Source: a virus. From it: a stretch of 33,009 bases of DNA. Position 1 is the first letter of the stretch, and every line of letters begins with the position of its first letter. Under the pieces are notes generated by a model, which was not told where the DNA came from, searched no databases, and worked only from the letters and a program-made list of their open reading frames with translations. Below, one piece after another: positions 22,418 through 30,999 of this stretch. Made by a program: the position numbers and the translations under genes. Location: positions 1 through 33,009 of IMG/VR virus record IMGVR_UViG_3300005290_000042; one strand, written 5' to 3'.

Positions 22418-24784
22418 TTATTCCGAAGAACTTTTAGCAGGCTTAGCACGCGCCTTGGTAATGTCGATAACAGCTTTAGCGCGGTTCTCAGCAATCTTAA
22501 GCTTTGCGTTTTGAGCTTTGGTTCGCAGATCCAAGGCTTGCTTTTGCTGATCCTGCTTTGTCTTCTGCTCGAAGCTAATTTGACGCTGAGCCGTTTTTTC
22601 CGCGTGACTTTGTTTTGCATTTTCAGCCTTTACTTGAGCCTGCATCATCATCGCTTGAACCTTGGCCATCGCTTCAGGATCTTGCCCGTTTCCATTCTGC
22701 TGCGCGGCGGCTTGTTGAGCTTGTTGCTGTTGCTGCATCAAAGCCTTAATCATGTTCGATACTTGGCCCAAGGCATCGCCTAATTCTCGTGCCTTCTGTT
22801 TGCTCTCAGGATCTTGCTGCAACATACCAATGAATGAACCTGCGTATTGGGCAGCGAGCATCAGTCCCATCACGTCCATTGGCGTACCAATCGAGCCTTG
22901 CTGTTGAATCATCTGTAATTTCTGAGCCATGAGGCGAATCGTGGTTTCTGCAACCTCGCTGGCGTTTAGTCCGGGCTTGGGAGTAACTGGAATGCCCTGC
23001 ATCAGCGTACCAAAAGCCAATTCGCTATCGTGAACCGAATCGCTGACTTGCGGCTGATCGGGAACAAGCATTTTTGCACGTCCTGCGCTATCCGTAATCG
23101 CAAGGGTTGCATCACGCAGGATTTGCCTTTGCGCGGAAGGATCGTAGAGTTGATACATTTCAAGTAATTGCTGTGTCGCCTGCAATTCCTGAGTCTTTCC
23201 ACCACTTCCAAGTACTTGTTCGTGCTCTGCGTCCCACGCTTCGGGCACCAGAATTTTCTCAGGCACACCTTGGCGCAATACATCATTCCTGAAAGCCCTC
23301 ACATCTGGGTCTGAGGAATTAGGCTTTAGGAATCTTCGCAGCACCTCCATATCTTCGATGCCTTGATATTTGTACGCCTGTGAGAGCGCAGCACCAACTA
23401 GGGCGCTATCGGCGTTTACTTCCGCCATCACTTGAAATCGAGTTTTCTCTACACGATCAGGGGAAAAATCTCGGCGTTGAGCGAAGGTTCCGGTGCCAGA
23501 ATCAATCATCTCGCGCAATTGCATCTGAGTTGATTGGATAAGCTCACCGTTGGGCGTCCACCGTTCCTGCTGTGGGATTATTTGCAGCGTTTGGTCAATG
23601 AATCCACGGTTGTAAAGGTTCACCTTCAAGGCACGTTGAACATCGTCGAGGTTGTTCACCCTGAAAAGCTGCATCAGCGTCTCGAAAGTAGCCTCAACGC
23701 TCTTGCAGTTAAGCCGGTTTTGTATCGTGCAAACTCCATAGAGCAACCATCCCAACGAACGCACAGAATGATAACGAAAAGGCGCAACTGAGCTTAGATC
23801 CGCAAACTGAAAAGACATTATCTCCTGCCATGAACGAGCTACTTTACGATCACCAGAAGTAAACAAGAACTGATCCCATGCAGGTTTCTTTGTCTTGTCA
23901 TCAGGCGAGTGCAGATCCTTCATGTCCTCTCGCCGGTCAATGGAATAAGTATTTCCAGTAGGCGTTGGAGATGACCATGTGTCAATGATAATGCGCCTCA
24001 CCCATCCTTGCTCATCACCTTCATCATTCCAGACGTAGATATCGAAAGTATTGACTACTGGCGCACGGTCATTCGCCCATGTTCCACCATTGCTTTCCTT
24101 GATCATCTGCTCGGTGCGTTCAGGCGTGTAAACGTCTGGCCAGTAGTTTCCACGCAGCATCGTGCTCTGTTCCTCAATCCAATCTAGGCAGCGTTGCACG
24201 AAATCCATGTTCCATCCTGGATCACGCTTGTTAGCCTGCGTGATTTTCATTAACTCAATTCCAGTGAAAGAACGGCGAAGATAGAAGAAGGGAAGATTTT
24301 CAAATCCAAGAAGCGTTCCAGAAGGTATTAGCACATCACCTACCCCCAACGAGCGCGGACACCACTTATCCTCATTTTCCCACACATTGGGCGCGATACC
24401 ATGCAGGCAAAGTGAACCGATTCGACTGCGATAGGTTTCAAAATAAGGAACGCTTCGTTTGAGGTATTTGTTTAGCGATTCAGTTACCGTAGTGGAATAT
24501 CCTTTGCGCTTATCGCGTGAACCAGCGTCAGTGGTGCAACGAAAATAGTTGCCAGTTTTGAGGAACCCATTGGCGAACTGAGTTCGAGCACTGTGCAAAG
24601 CCTTGGTAAGCGACAAGTCGTTGTAATTAACAGCAGTTTGATTCTGTTCAACTTCTTCAGGGGTTAATGGCGGATTGCCGTCAGAAAGTCCATCTATCAA
24701 AGCCCTGTTTGCGGAGCGCGGTGAGTCTGCAAAAATCAAATCATATCCGATTGAGTCTAAAAGACGCGGGGATTCGGTATTCAC
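22418..24784 (-). CDS. Portal protein
   Basis: 788 residues, consistent with a large podovirus-type portal, the dodecameric DNA channel of the head. The body contains the expected mix of helices and strands with segments I associate with these portals: GSLCLHGIAPNVWENED near 125, ELMKITQANKRDPGWNM near 190, RYHSVRSLGWLLYGVCTIQN near 335. The C-terminus is a long Gln/Lys/Ala-rich helix (KALMQQQQQAQQAAAQQNGN; QRQISFEQKTKQDQQKQAL), typical of portal barrel tails. The start is GTG at 24782-24784, without a clear Shine-Dalgarno. It heads the head-gene cluster. I judge it a portal from architecture and context. Confidence 0.85.
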   Translation of the reverse strand: MNTESPRLLDSIGYDLIFADSPRSANRALIDGLSDGNPPLTPEEVEQNQTAVNYNDLSLTKALHSARTQFANGFLKTGNYFRCTTDAGSRDKRKGYSTTVTESLNKYLKRSVPYFETYRSRIGSLCLHGIAPNVWENEDKWCPRSLGVGDVLIPSGTLLGFENLPFFYLRRSFTGIELMKITQANKRDPGWNMDFVQRCLDWIEEQSTMLRGNYWPDVYTPERTEQMIKESNGGTWANDRAPVVNTFDIYVWNDEGDEQGWVRRIIIDTWSSPTPTGNTYSIDRREDMKDLHSPDDKTKKPAWDQFLFTSGDRKVARSWQEIMSFQFADLSSVAPFRYHSVRSLGWLLYGVCTIQNRLNCKSVEATFETLMQLFRVNNLDDVQRALKVNLYNRGFIDQTLQIIPQQERWTPNGELIQSTQMQLREMIDSGTGTFAQRRDFSPDRVEKTRFQVMAEVNADSALVGAALSQAYKYQGIEDMEVLRRFLKPNSSDPDVRAFRNDVLRQGVPEKILVPEAWDAEHEQVLGSGGKTQELQATQQLLEMYQLYDPSAQRQILRDATLAITDSAGRAKMLVPDQPQVSDSVHDSELAFGTLMQGIPVTPKPGLNASEVAETTIRLMAQKLQMIQQQGSIGTPMDVMGLMLAAQYAGSFIGMLQQDPESKQKARELGDALGQVSNMIKALMQQQQQAQQAAAQQNGNGQDPEAMAKVQAMMMQAQVKAENAKQSHAEKTAQRQISFEQKTKQDQQKQALDLRTKAQNAKLKIAENRAKAVIDITKARAKPAKSSSE

Positions 24785-24828
24785 GGTATAGATTGCTTAA
24801 GTGCCAATGCCTCCATTGTCAATAAGAA

Positions 24829-24864
24829 CCGTCCTGCCAGCGAGGGAAGGCACCAGCAGGACGG
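24829..24864 (-). terminator. Rho-independent-type hairpin before portal gene
   Basis: A perfect 9-bp inverted repeat, CCGTCCTGC and GCAGGACGG, with an 18-nt loop, is followed on the minus strand by TTCTTATT. It separates the glycan island (last stop 24927) from the portal start (24784), so it probably ends or attenuates the upstream transcript. TTGACA follows it at 24817-24822 but no convincing -10 was found. The stem resembles that at 17679-17712. Confidence 0.5.
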
Positions 24865-24926
24865 CAATGAACCCAAACAACCACACCTAATGTACAATTG
24901 CACCTTCTTACGCTGCATTCATGGTG

Positions 24927-25127
24927 TCAAACACTCTTTTTGCATCTCAAGCACAACATTGGTTTAAACACATCACCGTCTATCCTTCCCTCAACCCATC
25001 CATAGCATTTCGGGCACCAGTACCAGTTTCTATTCGTTCGATGACACCATACCTGCATTAGCCCAGCAACGGCAGTAACGTCCGTGCCTACTGGCTTATC
25101 ACGCAGCAATGGGATTTGATGGTTCAA
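24927..25127 (-). CDS. Zinc-ribbon-like small protein
   Basis: 66 residues with paired Cys motifs CPKC (38-41) and CLRC (59-62), plus a Cys at 28 (VWCHRTNRN). Together these look like a small zinc ribbon. It overlaps the GT9-like gene by 29 nt and is the last gene of the glycan operon before the hairpin. Function unknown. Confidence 0.6.
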   Translation of the reverse strand: MNHQIPLLRDKPVGTDVTAVAGLMQVWCHRTNRNWYWCPKCYGWVEGRIDGDVFKPMLCLRCKKSV

Positions 25128-25953
25128 GTTTCGCCAGCTTTCGATTCACAACATCAGCTAATTCCTGTGGGTCAATCTGTCCGCAAGGTGGATTGTAAGG
25201 GTCAATTGGGCACCGATGCCGTTGACAGTTCAAACAATCCAAATCCCTTCGCTTCACTACTTCAAAGTCACTTAATGGCGAGAGACGCAAATGCACGTCA
25301 TGGCTCTGGCTGATTACCACCATTGGAACGCCATAAGCAGAAGCAATGTGCATTGGCCCTGTATCAACGGTGACGACAAGATCGGCTATGGAAATGAGAT
25401 CGGCGACTCTACTAATATTTCCCACACCCATACGCACGTATTTTTGTGGCGGAGGATGCTCTCCGAGCCAAAAGCACCACGGATCTATGCAGTAAACGAA
25501 CTTTTCCCACAACGCATCAGGAACACATCTGGTTTGAAAAAGAGAACGCGGCACAATCATTACCCACGGACGACTATAAGAATGTCTGTATCTTTCCTCA
25601 ATTGCCGCCCGATCTGATTCTCTCATTACTAGCTTCGGGGGTTTCGGAGGGTTAGTCATTGAAATACTCACCCCGATGCGATTCAACTGTATCGCCGCTG
25701 CCATCATAAATATACCAAGAAAGTGCGCTACATGTGCATTCGCATAATTCTCGTAGCAGCCATCAAGATTAACGTCACAGTGACCCTTTGGAGGCTCAAC
25801 ACGCACTATCGTAGGATGCCGCCTAATTATCGGCATTACCTCTGGATGACATTGCCACACCACTTCGTGGCCCTGTTCGTGGAGCAGATCAGCGACAACG
25901 GTAGCGGCTAGACTGTCCCCGATACCCGCGGTCCTTCTCACAATTATCTTCAT
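25099..25953 (-). CDS. GT9/heptosyltransferase-like glycosyltransferase
   Basis: 284 residues, short for GT9 (usually about 320-350). The N-terminus KIIVRRTAGIGDSLAATVVA has the 'GDxL' start of family GT9. VTVDTGPMHIASAYGVPMVV (residues about 194-213) is the diagnostic GT9 nucleotide-sugar-binding motif. There is a C-terminal Cys-rich patch, DCLNCQRHRC, seen in some relatives. The family transfers heptose, GlcNAc or related sugars in LPS-like glycans. ATGA-type overlap with the 70-residue gene upstream. The acceptor is unknown. Confidence 0.82.
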   Translation of the reverse strand: MKIIVRRTAGIGDSLAATVVADLLHEQGHEVVWQCHPEVMPIIRRHPTIVRVEPPKGHCDVNLDGCYENYANAHVAHFLGIFMMAAAIQLNRIGVSISMTNPPKPPKLVMRESDRAAIEERYRHSYSRPWVMIVPRSLFQTRCVPDALWEKFVYCIDPWCFWLGEHPPPQKYVRMGVGNISRVADLISIADLVVTVDTGPMHIASAYGVPMVVISQSHDVHLRLSPLSDFEVVKRRDLDCLNCQRHRCPIDPYNPPCGQIDPQELADVVNRKLAKLEPSNPIAA

Positions 25954-26162
25954 TCGATGATCTTTGAATGGTTAAAATTCCACGGCACAAATACCTGCTT
26001 AAAAAATCCCTTCTTATCATTGCAAACCCAAAGTGTTCTCATTGATCCATCATCCATCTCTGCTGTACCGCTATCAAATTGAAGCCCGTCATGTTTTCCA
26101 CCGCGCTTTATGATGGTCATAAACCCATCATCCTTATTGACCCCAAACCTTAAAACCTTCAT
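25950..26162 (-). CDS. Small hypothetical protein in glycan operon
   Basis: 70 residues: KVLRFGVNKDDGFMTIIKRG, then RTLWVCNDKKGFFKQVFVPW. Probably a small beta-domain. It is flanked on both sides by ATGA overlaps with glycosyltransferase genes. No family recognised. Confidence 0.6.
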   Translation of the reverse strand: MKVLRFGVNKDDGFMTIIKRGGKHDGLQFDSGTAEMDDGSMRTLWVCNDKKGFFKQVFVPWNFNHSKIIE

Positions 26163-26752
26163 AACTTTCGATGCTCCGCGATTTCAGATTCGTTGGGCCT
26201 CTGATGCCACATGGTCACGCCCTCAAGGAACCAGGTTTTCCACCCATTATGTTTCAACAGCAAATGCCCATTCACGTCGAATGGTCGCGGAAACTCACTG
26301 GCGTACTGCTTCCAACAAAAGCGTGGGAATATCGGATATGCCTGAGCCTCGGCTCGTGGGTAAACTGATTCACGCAACTTGGAAATCGCTGGTTGAACGA
26401 TATAACCCGTAGTTGGCACCTTGCGTAGTTCGCCCATCCAATCTCCTTCCACTACCATGTCATCGCCGCCAATCCAGACCCATGTTGCATCTGACCTTTC
26501 CTCAAGCTCACGGAAGAAATGCTTATCCAATGAGCCATACCCTTCAAGCCGTGGTCCGATGAAGCATTTAGCCATTGGATACTCAAGCTCAATATCCTTA
26601 GCGGCAGCTACACTTTCCACATCATCATCATCGAAACGCATCACGATTTGGTAATCGTAATACGAACCTGTTTCAGTGATATTTTTGAGCGTGCGTAGCA
26701 ATGATGGCACGCGCTTACGGCTAGGAATCATTAAGGATACGAGATTAGTCAT
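26159..26752 (-). CDS. GT-A fold glycosyltransferase-like protein
   Basis: 197 residues. It starts LVSLMIPSRKRVPSLLRTLK, the N-terminus of a GT2-type GT-A domain. MRFDDDDVES at 38-47 gives an acidic metal/nucleotide motif, and WVWIGGDDMVVEGDW (about 91-105) a second acidic loop. The short length leaves little beyond the catalytic core. Coupled by 4-nt overlaps on both sides. Sugar and acceptor unknown. Confidence 0.7.
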   Translation of the reverse strand: MTNLVSLMIPSRKRVPSLLRTLKNITETGSYYDYQIVMRFDDDDVESVAAAKDIELEYPMAKCFIGPRLEGYGSLDKHFFRELEERSDATWVWIGGDDMVVEGDWMGELRKVPTTGYIVQPAISKLRESVYPRAEAQAYPIFPRFCWKQYASEFPRPFDVNGHLLLKHNGWKTWFLEGVTMWHQRPNESEIAEHRKL

Positions 26753-27693
26753 TCGAAGTGGGATTGGTATTGTTTAAAGGCTTCCAGTGAACGCGGCGGC
26801 AATCTGTCCAGCACCGCATTCTTATTCGTGGGCACTTCCTTGACGATAGCGAGGTTATTTTGCATCCCAATAACTTCATTGAGCAGGTCGGTTACAAGAT
26901 TATGTTCGTTGCGTTTCTGAACCACCGTAGGACCGCTATACATCACGCGGAAACCTTGCGCTTGCACATGGTAACTCGCCCAAATATCGTCCATTCTCCC
27001 AATGCCTGGGAACATGAAATAATGCGGCATCACCTCTTTGCTTAGGAAAGTGTTTTGTGAATTGAAAGGGGATGGCTTGTTGCTGGTGTAGGGAAACGGT
27101 GGGGTTTTAAATCTGCACTCTGATGTATCATAAGCCAGCCTGCAAATCGCATCCACGTCCGGCTCTCCATTCCATAAGTCCGCTTGCACATCGCACTTTC
27201 TCACCCGCCTACTCACTTTGATAAGTTGCTTATATCGGTCTTTGACAAGTTCTAATGGAAATCCACGATGCCAAAGCCTTGAATGGACCGTGATTTGCAA
27301 TGGATCAAATGCATCCTCGCTCAATCCGTACTCGTCAGATTGAACATCCTGACCAACAAAAACCTGTTTTCCCCAATTTTCACCGGGAATGTTATCGTCA
27401 TCAATTGTAGCCACAATGTCCGCCTTAAGTTCCTTGCACGCGAACAGGAAAGCGAAGTTGCGGCGTTGAATACAGTTCCAGCCGATGAGGTCAGAAAGCT
27501 TTGTATCCATTGCCTCCTGATCTGCGTCACTTAGATAGTGGAATCCAATCAATGGGCTTCCAATTCCATTCTCGTATGATTCAGGGGTATTTTTATCTCC
27601 CGCGATTACCAATTCCCAATCCCTCATCGCACAAAATGCAATCAAGGCGGGCGTAGGTTCGTGAATTGTCGTAGTGCAAATGACCTTTTTCAT
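26749..27693 (-). CDS. STELLO/GT75-like glycosyltransferase
   Basis: 314 residues. It begins KKVICTTTIHEPTPAL and has WELVIAGDKNTP (about 26-37). It then has CIQRRNFAFLFACKELKADI leading to TIDDDN (96-101), plus EPDVDAICRLAYD near 176 and PFNSQNTFLSKE near 213. This set of motifs is typical of the STELLO (DUF288) and related GT75-like proteins, which have a DDDN nucleotide-sugar site. The exact reaction is unknown for most bacterial members. It overlaps both neighbours by 4 nt. Confidence 0.7.
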   Translation of the reverse strand: MKKVICTTTIHEPTPALIAFCAMRDWELVIAGDKNTPESYENGIGSPLIGFHYLSDADQEAMDTKLSDLIGWNCIQRRNFAFLFACKELKADIVATIDDDNIPGENWGKQVFVGQDVQSDEYGLSEDAFDPLQITVHSRLWHRGFPLELVKDRYKQLIKVSRRVRKCDVQADLWNGEPDVDAICRLAYDTSECRFKTPPFPYTSNKPSPFNSQNTFLSKEVMPHYFMFPGIGRMDDIWASYHVQAQGFRVMYSGPTVVQKRNEHNLVTDLLNEVIGMQNNLAIVKEVPTNKNAVLDRLPPRSLEAFKQYQSHFE

Positions 27694-28418
27694 GGCGCGA
27701 TATGTAGATCCGTAAACCCTTCCAGTTGGCTCATTCTTGGCCAGTTGCCTTCAACAAAATTGTCGCAATGCTGATTAGGCACGCCGCCCTTCATTCCTTC
27801 AATCACGGGAGAGAATATGCGCCCATCGCTCAATGTAGCGGCCCACCACGAGAATGTGGAATTTGCACGGAATAACACTGGCGCGGTCATCAGGCGGTAG
27901 AACGACGGCAAACAAACTTCAGTGGTGCCAAGACCGGATGCCCATGAATCACCACGGAATGTTGGGATTTGAGTAGGATGCAAAGATGATTCCAGATCGT
28001 AATTAATTGTTCGCGCATTATCGCGCATTGCCTTTATGTATGACGCTAGTGAGATACATATCATATCAGCGCTTATGTAATCATCTCCAGCGCGAATATT
28101 AATTATTGTCGTGCTTGGCTCGCACTTCGAAGGCTGCAACCGTTCCAACACTTCAGGCTTAAACGCGAACCATTCCCTGACCTGTTTGCGCGTGTAAATC
28201 AGTGAGGATTGTCGTTGGTGCAAATCCTCGCCTAAATCTAAATCGGGCTTGTATTTGTCAGGGCGCACAGCTTCAGGTACGCCAGCAAATACGCGCTCTC
28301 CAATCCAAGGAGGCAAGGATACTTCGTAGCCATTCTGTTCGGCGTAGGCGCGAAGGTAAGCGTACTGAAAACAAAGATTTCCCAGGCGTCCCGTTAATGG
28401 CATGGTCACTGTGGGCAT
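27690..28418 (-). CDS. GT11-like (alpha-1,2-fucosyltransferase family) enzyme
   Basis: 242 residues. PLTGRLGNLCFQYAYLRAYA (7-26) matches the 'GGLGNQLFQYA' start of GT11. IINIRAGDDY (105-114) corresponds to the 'H.RRGDY' GDP-fucose motif; Asn and Ala replace the usual His and Arg. LFRANSTFSWWAATLSDGR (182-200) matches the conserved 'SNSTFSWWAA' motif. GT11 enzymes commonly add fucose in alpha-1,2 linkage to glycans. The chain is shorter than many members (about 280-300) and a key basic residue is altered, so activity is uncertain. Confidence 0.78.
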   Translation of the reverse strand: MPTVTMPLTGRLGNLCFQYAYLRAYAEQNGYEVSLPPWIGERVFAGVPEAVRPDKYKPDLDLGEDLHQRQSSLIYTRKQVREWFAFKPEVLERLQPSKCEPSTTIINIRAGDDYISADMICISLASYIKAMRDNARTINYDLESSLHPTQIPTFRGDSWASGLGTTEVCLPSFYRLMTAPVLFRANSTFSWWAATLSDGRIFSPVIEGMKGGVPNQHCDNFVEGNWPRMSQLEGFTDLHIAP

Positions 28419-28419
28419 C

Positions 28420-29022
28420 TTACCGCTTTCTAAAAATTATGTGGTTTGCGAAAGCCTTAACTATGTCGCATTGAGCGGATACCATACCAACTGCTTTCTG
28501 AGTTGATTCCCATGTCGTATCATCAAAAAAAATCAGCCCACCAGTTTTAACTCTCGGTAAATACAGCTCCACATCTCGGCAAGATACTACTTCGCTGTGA
28601 TTCCCATCTATCGAGATCGCCCCCAAGTCGCTCATCATCCAATAAACATCTTGCGATCTAGCCCGAACAGTTGTCACGATGTTTGCTAATCCTAATCGAA
28701 AAACATTCGCCGCAAATTCTTCATATATTTCATCCAAGTCCACCTTTGCCCACCACTCTCGGTTAGCCTCGTTTTCGCCTTCCATACACGGCTCGCAAAA
28801 CCAAGGATCGATGCCTACAATTTGACCTGCCCCAAGGTATTTAAGAGTAAGAGCTATTGGAATTAGTTGCCTTCCGTGAAAAACTCCGATTTCGCAGCAT
28901 CGCAGCGGCTTTTCTTCTAGCACCAGTTTCGCAATCTCCAGCACGCGATCTAATTCTGCCCACCCTTTAAGAGAGTCGAACTCCGTTTCGATCTGCTGGC
29001 GTAAATCGTCAGGCAGGCTCAT
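28420..29022 (-). CDS. Class I SAM-dependent methyltransferase
   Basis: 200 residues from the ATG at 29020-29022, coupled to the upstream GT stop (ATGA). PLRCCEIGVFHGRQ (39-52) is the Gly-rich SAM-binding motif I with acidic E44. IVGIDPWF (68-75) is the ribose-binding strand. AISIDGNHSEV and LPRVKTGGLIFFDDT are the typical later motifs of the Methyltransf_24-like group. Several members act on sugars, and the surrounding genes make an O-methyl sugar modification plausible. A longer TTG-like frame to 29058 is less likely. Confidence 0.8.
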   Translation of the reverse strand: MSLPDDLRQQIETEFDSLKGWAELDRVLEIAKLVLEEKPLRCCEIGVFHGRQLIPIALTLKYLGAGQIVGIDPWFCEPCMEGENEANREWWAKVDLDEIYEEFAANVFRLGLANIVTTVRARSQDVYWMMSDLGAISIDGNHSEVVSCRDVELYLPRVKTGGLIFFDDTTWESTQKAVGMVSAQCDIVKAFANHIIFRKR

Positions 29023-29918
29023 GGCGTGAATTCTGCAATTGGCTGATGATCCCACCAATCAACAATCGGCATCCGAGATGGAGGAAATGGTTTTCCAGAA
29101 AGCGTATCGGCGCGTAGTTGTCGTATGCCACCTTCAAAACAGTTATCGAACTTTTTCATCCCACGCACCATTCCAATCAGAGCATGACTTTTATCGGCGG
29201 GTGATTGGCCCTTGTCGCGTCGAATCATTACTTTTCCAACGCTATGAAATTCCTCGCTTTCATACGTCATCATGCGCCTATCGTACTTCAAGTGAGCACC
29301 ATTATTGGCAAGGACCACGCCAAGGCAACAATCCTCAAAGGCGATCCCCCCAGTAATTTCCGGCCAGCCCTCTACATCAAGGAAAGTGTTCACTGGACCA
29401 CCACATGAACAACCAAAAAGCCAACCACCCTCGCATGGAACAGGTCCAGAATCGTTACCGTAGCCATATCTGTGATCCAATCCGCCTGGATCGAAATACC
29501 TAACTTCACCATTTTCTACTTTGAGATTCTTAACCTTGTGATAAGCACCACACACGATGTAATCGCTTTTCATCATGTCGCGCACGCCATTCATCCAAGT
29601 AGGTAGCAACACACTCAGATCATCCACGAAAACAACATGCCCGTCTGAAGCATGACAGAGGCCAGTATTCCTCGCACTGGCCGCATTAAACCAATCTTCT
29701 TTCGTAAGCCGATTCGGTCCCTGATAGTGATTCGGTTTCGGAGCTACCCACACTGTTTCAAATGGTAAACCATCGAGAGGTAGTGGACGTTCATTGCGAT
29801 AGAAGTCCACAATGATGAGCTTCACATACACGTCACCCACTTGCCGCTTCAGGCTATCGAGAAACCATTCGATTTTGGGGTCTTCGCGTGTGGTTGAATA
29901 CACTATACTCAAGCTCAT
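29019..29918 (-). CDS. GT2-like glycosyltransferase
   Basis: 299 residues. MSLSIVYSTTREDPKIEWFL, with LIIVDF (35-40), is a GT-A start. WFNAASARNTGLCHASDGHV at 76-95 followed by VFVDD (96-100) is the GT2 'N.A.N.G' and DxD-type motif. GGIAFEDCCLGVVLANNG near 190 is the downstream acidic ED motif. Full-length GT2 domain. Four-nt overlaps on both sides put it firmly in the operon. Confidence 0.8.
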   Translation of the reverse strand: MSLSIVYSTTREDPKIEWFLDSLKRQVGDVYVKLIIVDFYRNERPLPLDGLPFETVWVAPKPNHYQGPNRLTKEDWFNAASARNTGLCHASDGHVVFVDDLSVLLPTWMNGVRDMMKSDYIVCGAYHKVKNLKVENGEVRYFDPGGLDHRYGYGNDSGPVPCEGGWLFGCSCGGPVNTFLDVEGWPEITGGIAFEDCCLGVVLANNGAHLKYDRRMMTYESEEFHSVGKVMIRRDKGQSPADKSHALIGMVRGMKKFDNCFEGGIRQLRADTLSGKPFPPSRMPIVDWWDHQPIAEFTP

Positions 29919-30946
29919 AGGGGCGTCATAAGTTTTTCAAGATCTGAATGGTTAGGACAGAAATAAGCAGAACAAAGATCGTTCACGCCTAGTGTCACGA
30001 GCCATTCACCATGCCTGAGTGTGGCACCCTGACAGAAAACTACAAGAGGTTTCCCTGGTGCCCAAGTATCTTGTCGAGAGCCGCACAGTAATGGATCTTT
30101 TGTGTATCTTGTAATCCTAAATGGAGGCTTGTCCTCAAAGGCATAGCAGCCAGTAAAGTATCTTCGTCCACCACCGTGCGTCCAATCAACGGAACTGTGG
30201 TAAAAAGTAAAATACTCATCCCCCACAAGTACCGGCGGCGTTCCACCACGTATCTGCCCCCACTGCCATCTCAACTGAGGCTTGGTTTCCCATCTCTGAA
30301 CCACCCGGAAATTCCAATCAAATTCCGCTACATTATGTGGATCTGCGGAGTAGATGAGATGCGGCTTGTCATTTATCGGTTTCCACAACCAATTCTTTTC
30401 CTGCCTCTTGTTATTGTAACAATGCTGCCCATTTCCGCCATACACTGGATCGTAGCGTTTCACCAAATTCCAATCATCATCGAACTCACAGATGATTTGA
30501 TGCGCTCCTGAACCTCGCGGTGCCCAAATGAAATTCGTGCAACTGATGTAAGTCTTTCCATTGTGATAAAATCCTCGTGGATCTTCAAAATGCTCGTCGC
30601 TGTAAAAGGCGCGGATGAGCAAAGGCTTGGCATCTGTCGGCACGGTGCCATTTACCAGCTTGAACACCACAATGTCATTCAAACCAAATGGACAATGCTT
30701 ATACGCACGCGAACGGCGCACCAAGAGCCAATCCCCATCGGGCCGTGCCACAAATCCACAGTTAAAGTAGTCGCATCCAACTTGTGGAGGCAGTGCGGAT
30801 TTGGAGAAATCGTAGTAGGCGACTAACCAAGGTGTCTGAGCACAAATTGACGGTGGGTCATTTGGATCGAATCGCGGGCGCTGAACCGAATTAGTAGAAA
30901 TCAGAAAACAACGCGGACTCACTACGGATGAAAGTGTAGCGGTCAC
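29915..30946 (-). CDS. GH130-like beta-propeller glycosidase/phosphorylase-family protein
   Basis: 343 residues. FEDPRGFYHNGKTYISCTNF (120-139), QEKNWLWKPI (182-191) followed by LIYSADPHNV, and RGGTPPVLVGDEYFTFYHSS (233-252) match the order of motifs in the GH130/GH32/43-type five-bladed propellers. 'EKNW.P' and 'H.v' contribute to the phosphate/sugar site in GH130 (mannosyl-glycan phosphorylases). The last part (YFTGCYAFEDKPPFRITRYT) is also typical. In context it may trim or build the glycan made by the neighbouring enzymes. The GTG at 30944-30946 is the likely start. Substrate unknown. Confidence 0.7.
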   Translation of the reverse strand: MTATLSSVVSPRCFLISTNSVQRPRFDPNDPPSICAQTPWLVAYYDFSKSALPPQVGCDYFNCGFVARPDGDWLLVRRSRAYKHCPFGLNDIVVFKLVNGTVPTDAKPLLIRAFYSDEHFEDPRGFYHNGKTYISCTNFIWAPRGSGAHQIICEFDDDWNLVKRYDPVYGGNGQHCYNNKRQEKNWLWKPINDKPHLIYSADPHNVAEFDWNFRVVQRWETKPQLRWQWGQIRGGTPPVLVGDEYFTFYHSSVDWTHGGGRRYFTGCYAFEDKPPFRITRYTKDPLLCGSRQDTWAPGKPLVVFCQGATLRHGEWLVTLGVNDLCSAYFCPNHSDLEKLMTPL

Positions 30947-30999
30947 AAAACAAGAAATGACTCAATCCTACGCAATCGCTTTTATTAGGTCAATGGGTT

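Noticed and set aside
24782-24822. Promoter TTGACA before the portal
   Set aside because: No acceptable -10 at 15-19 bp was found, so it is only noted with the hairpin.
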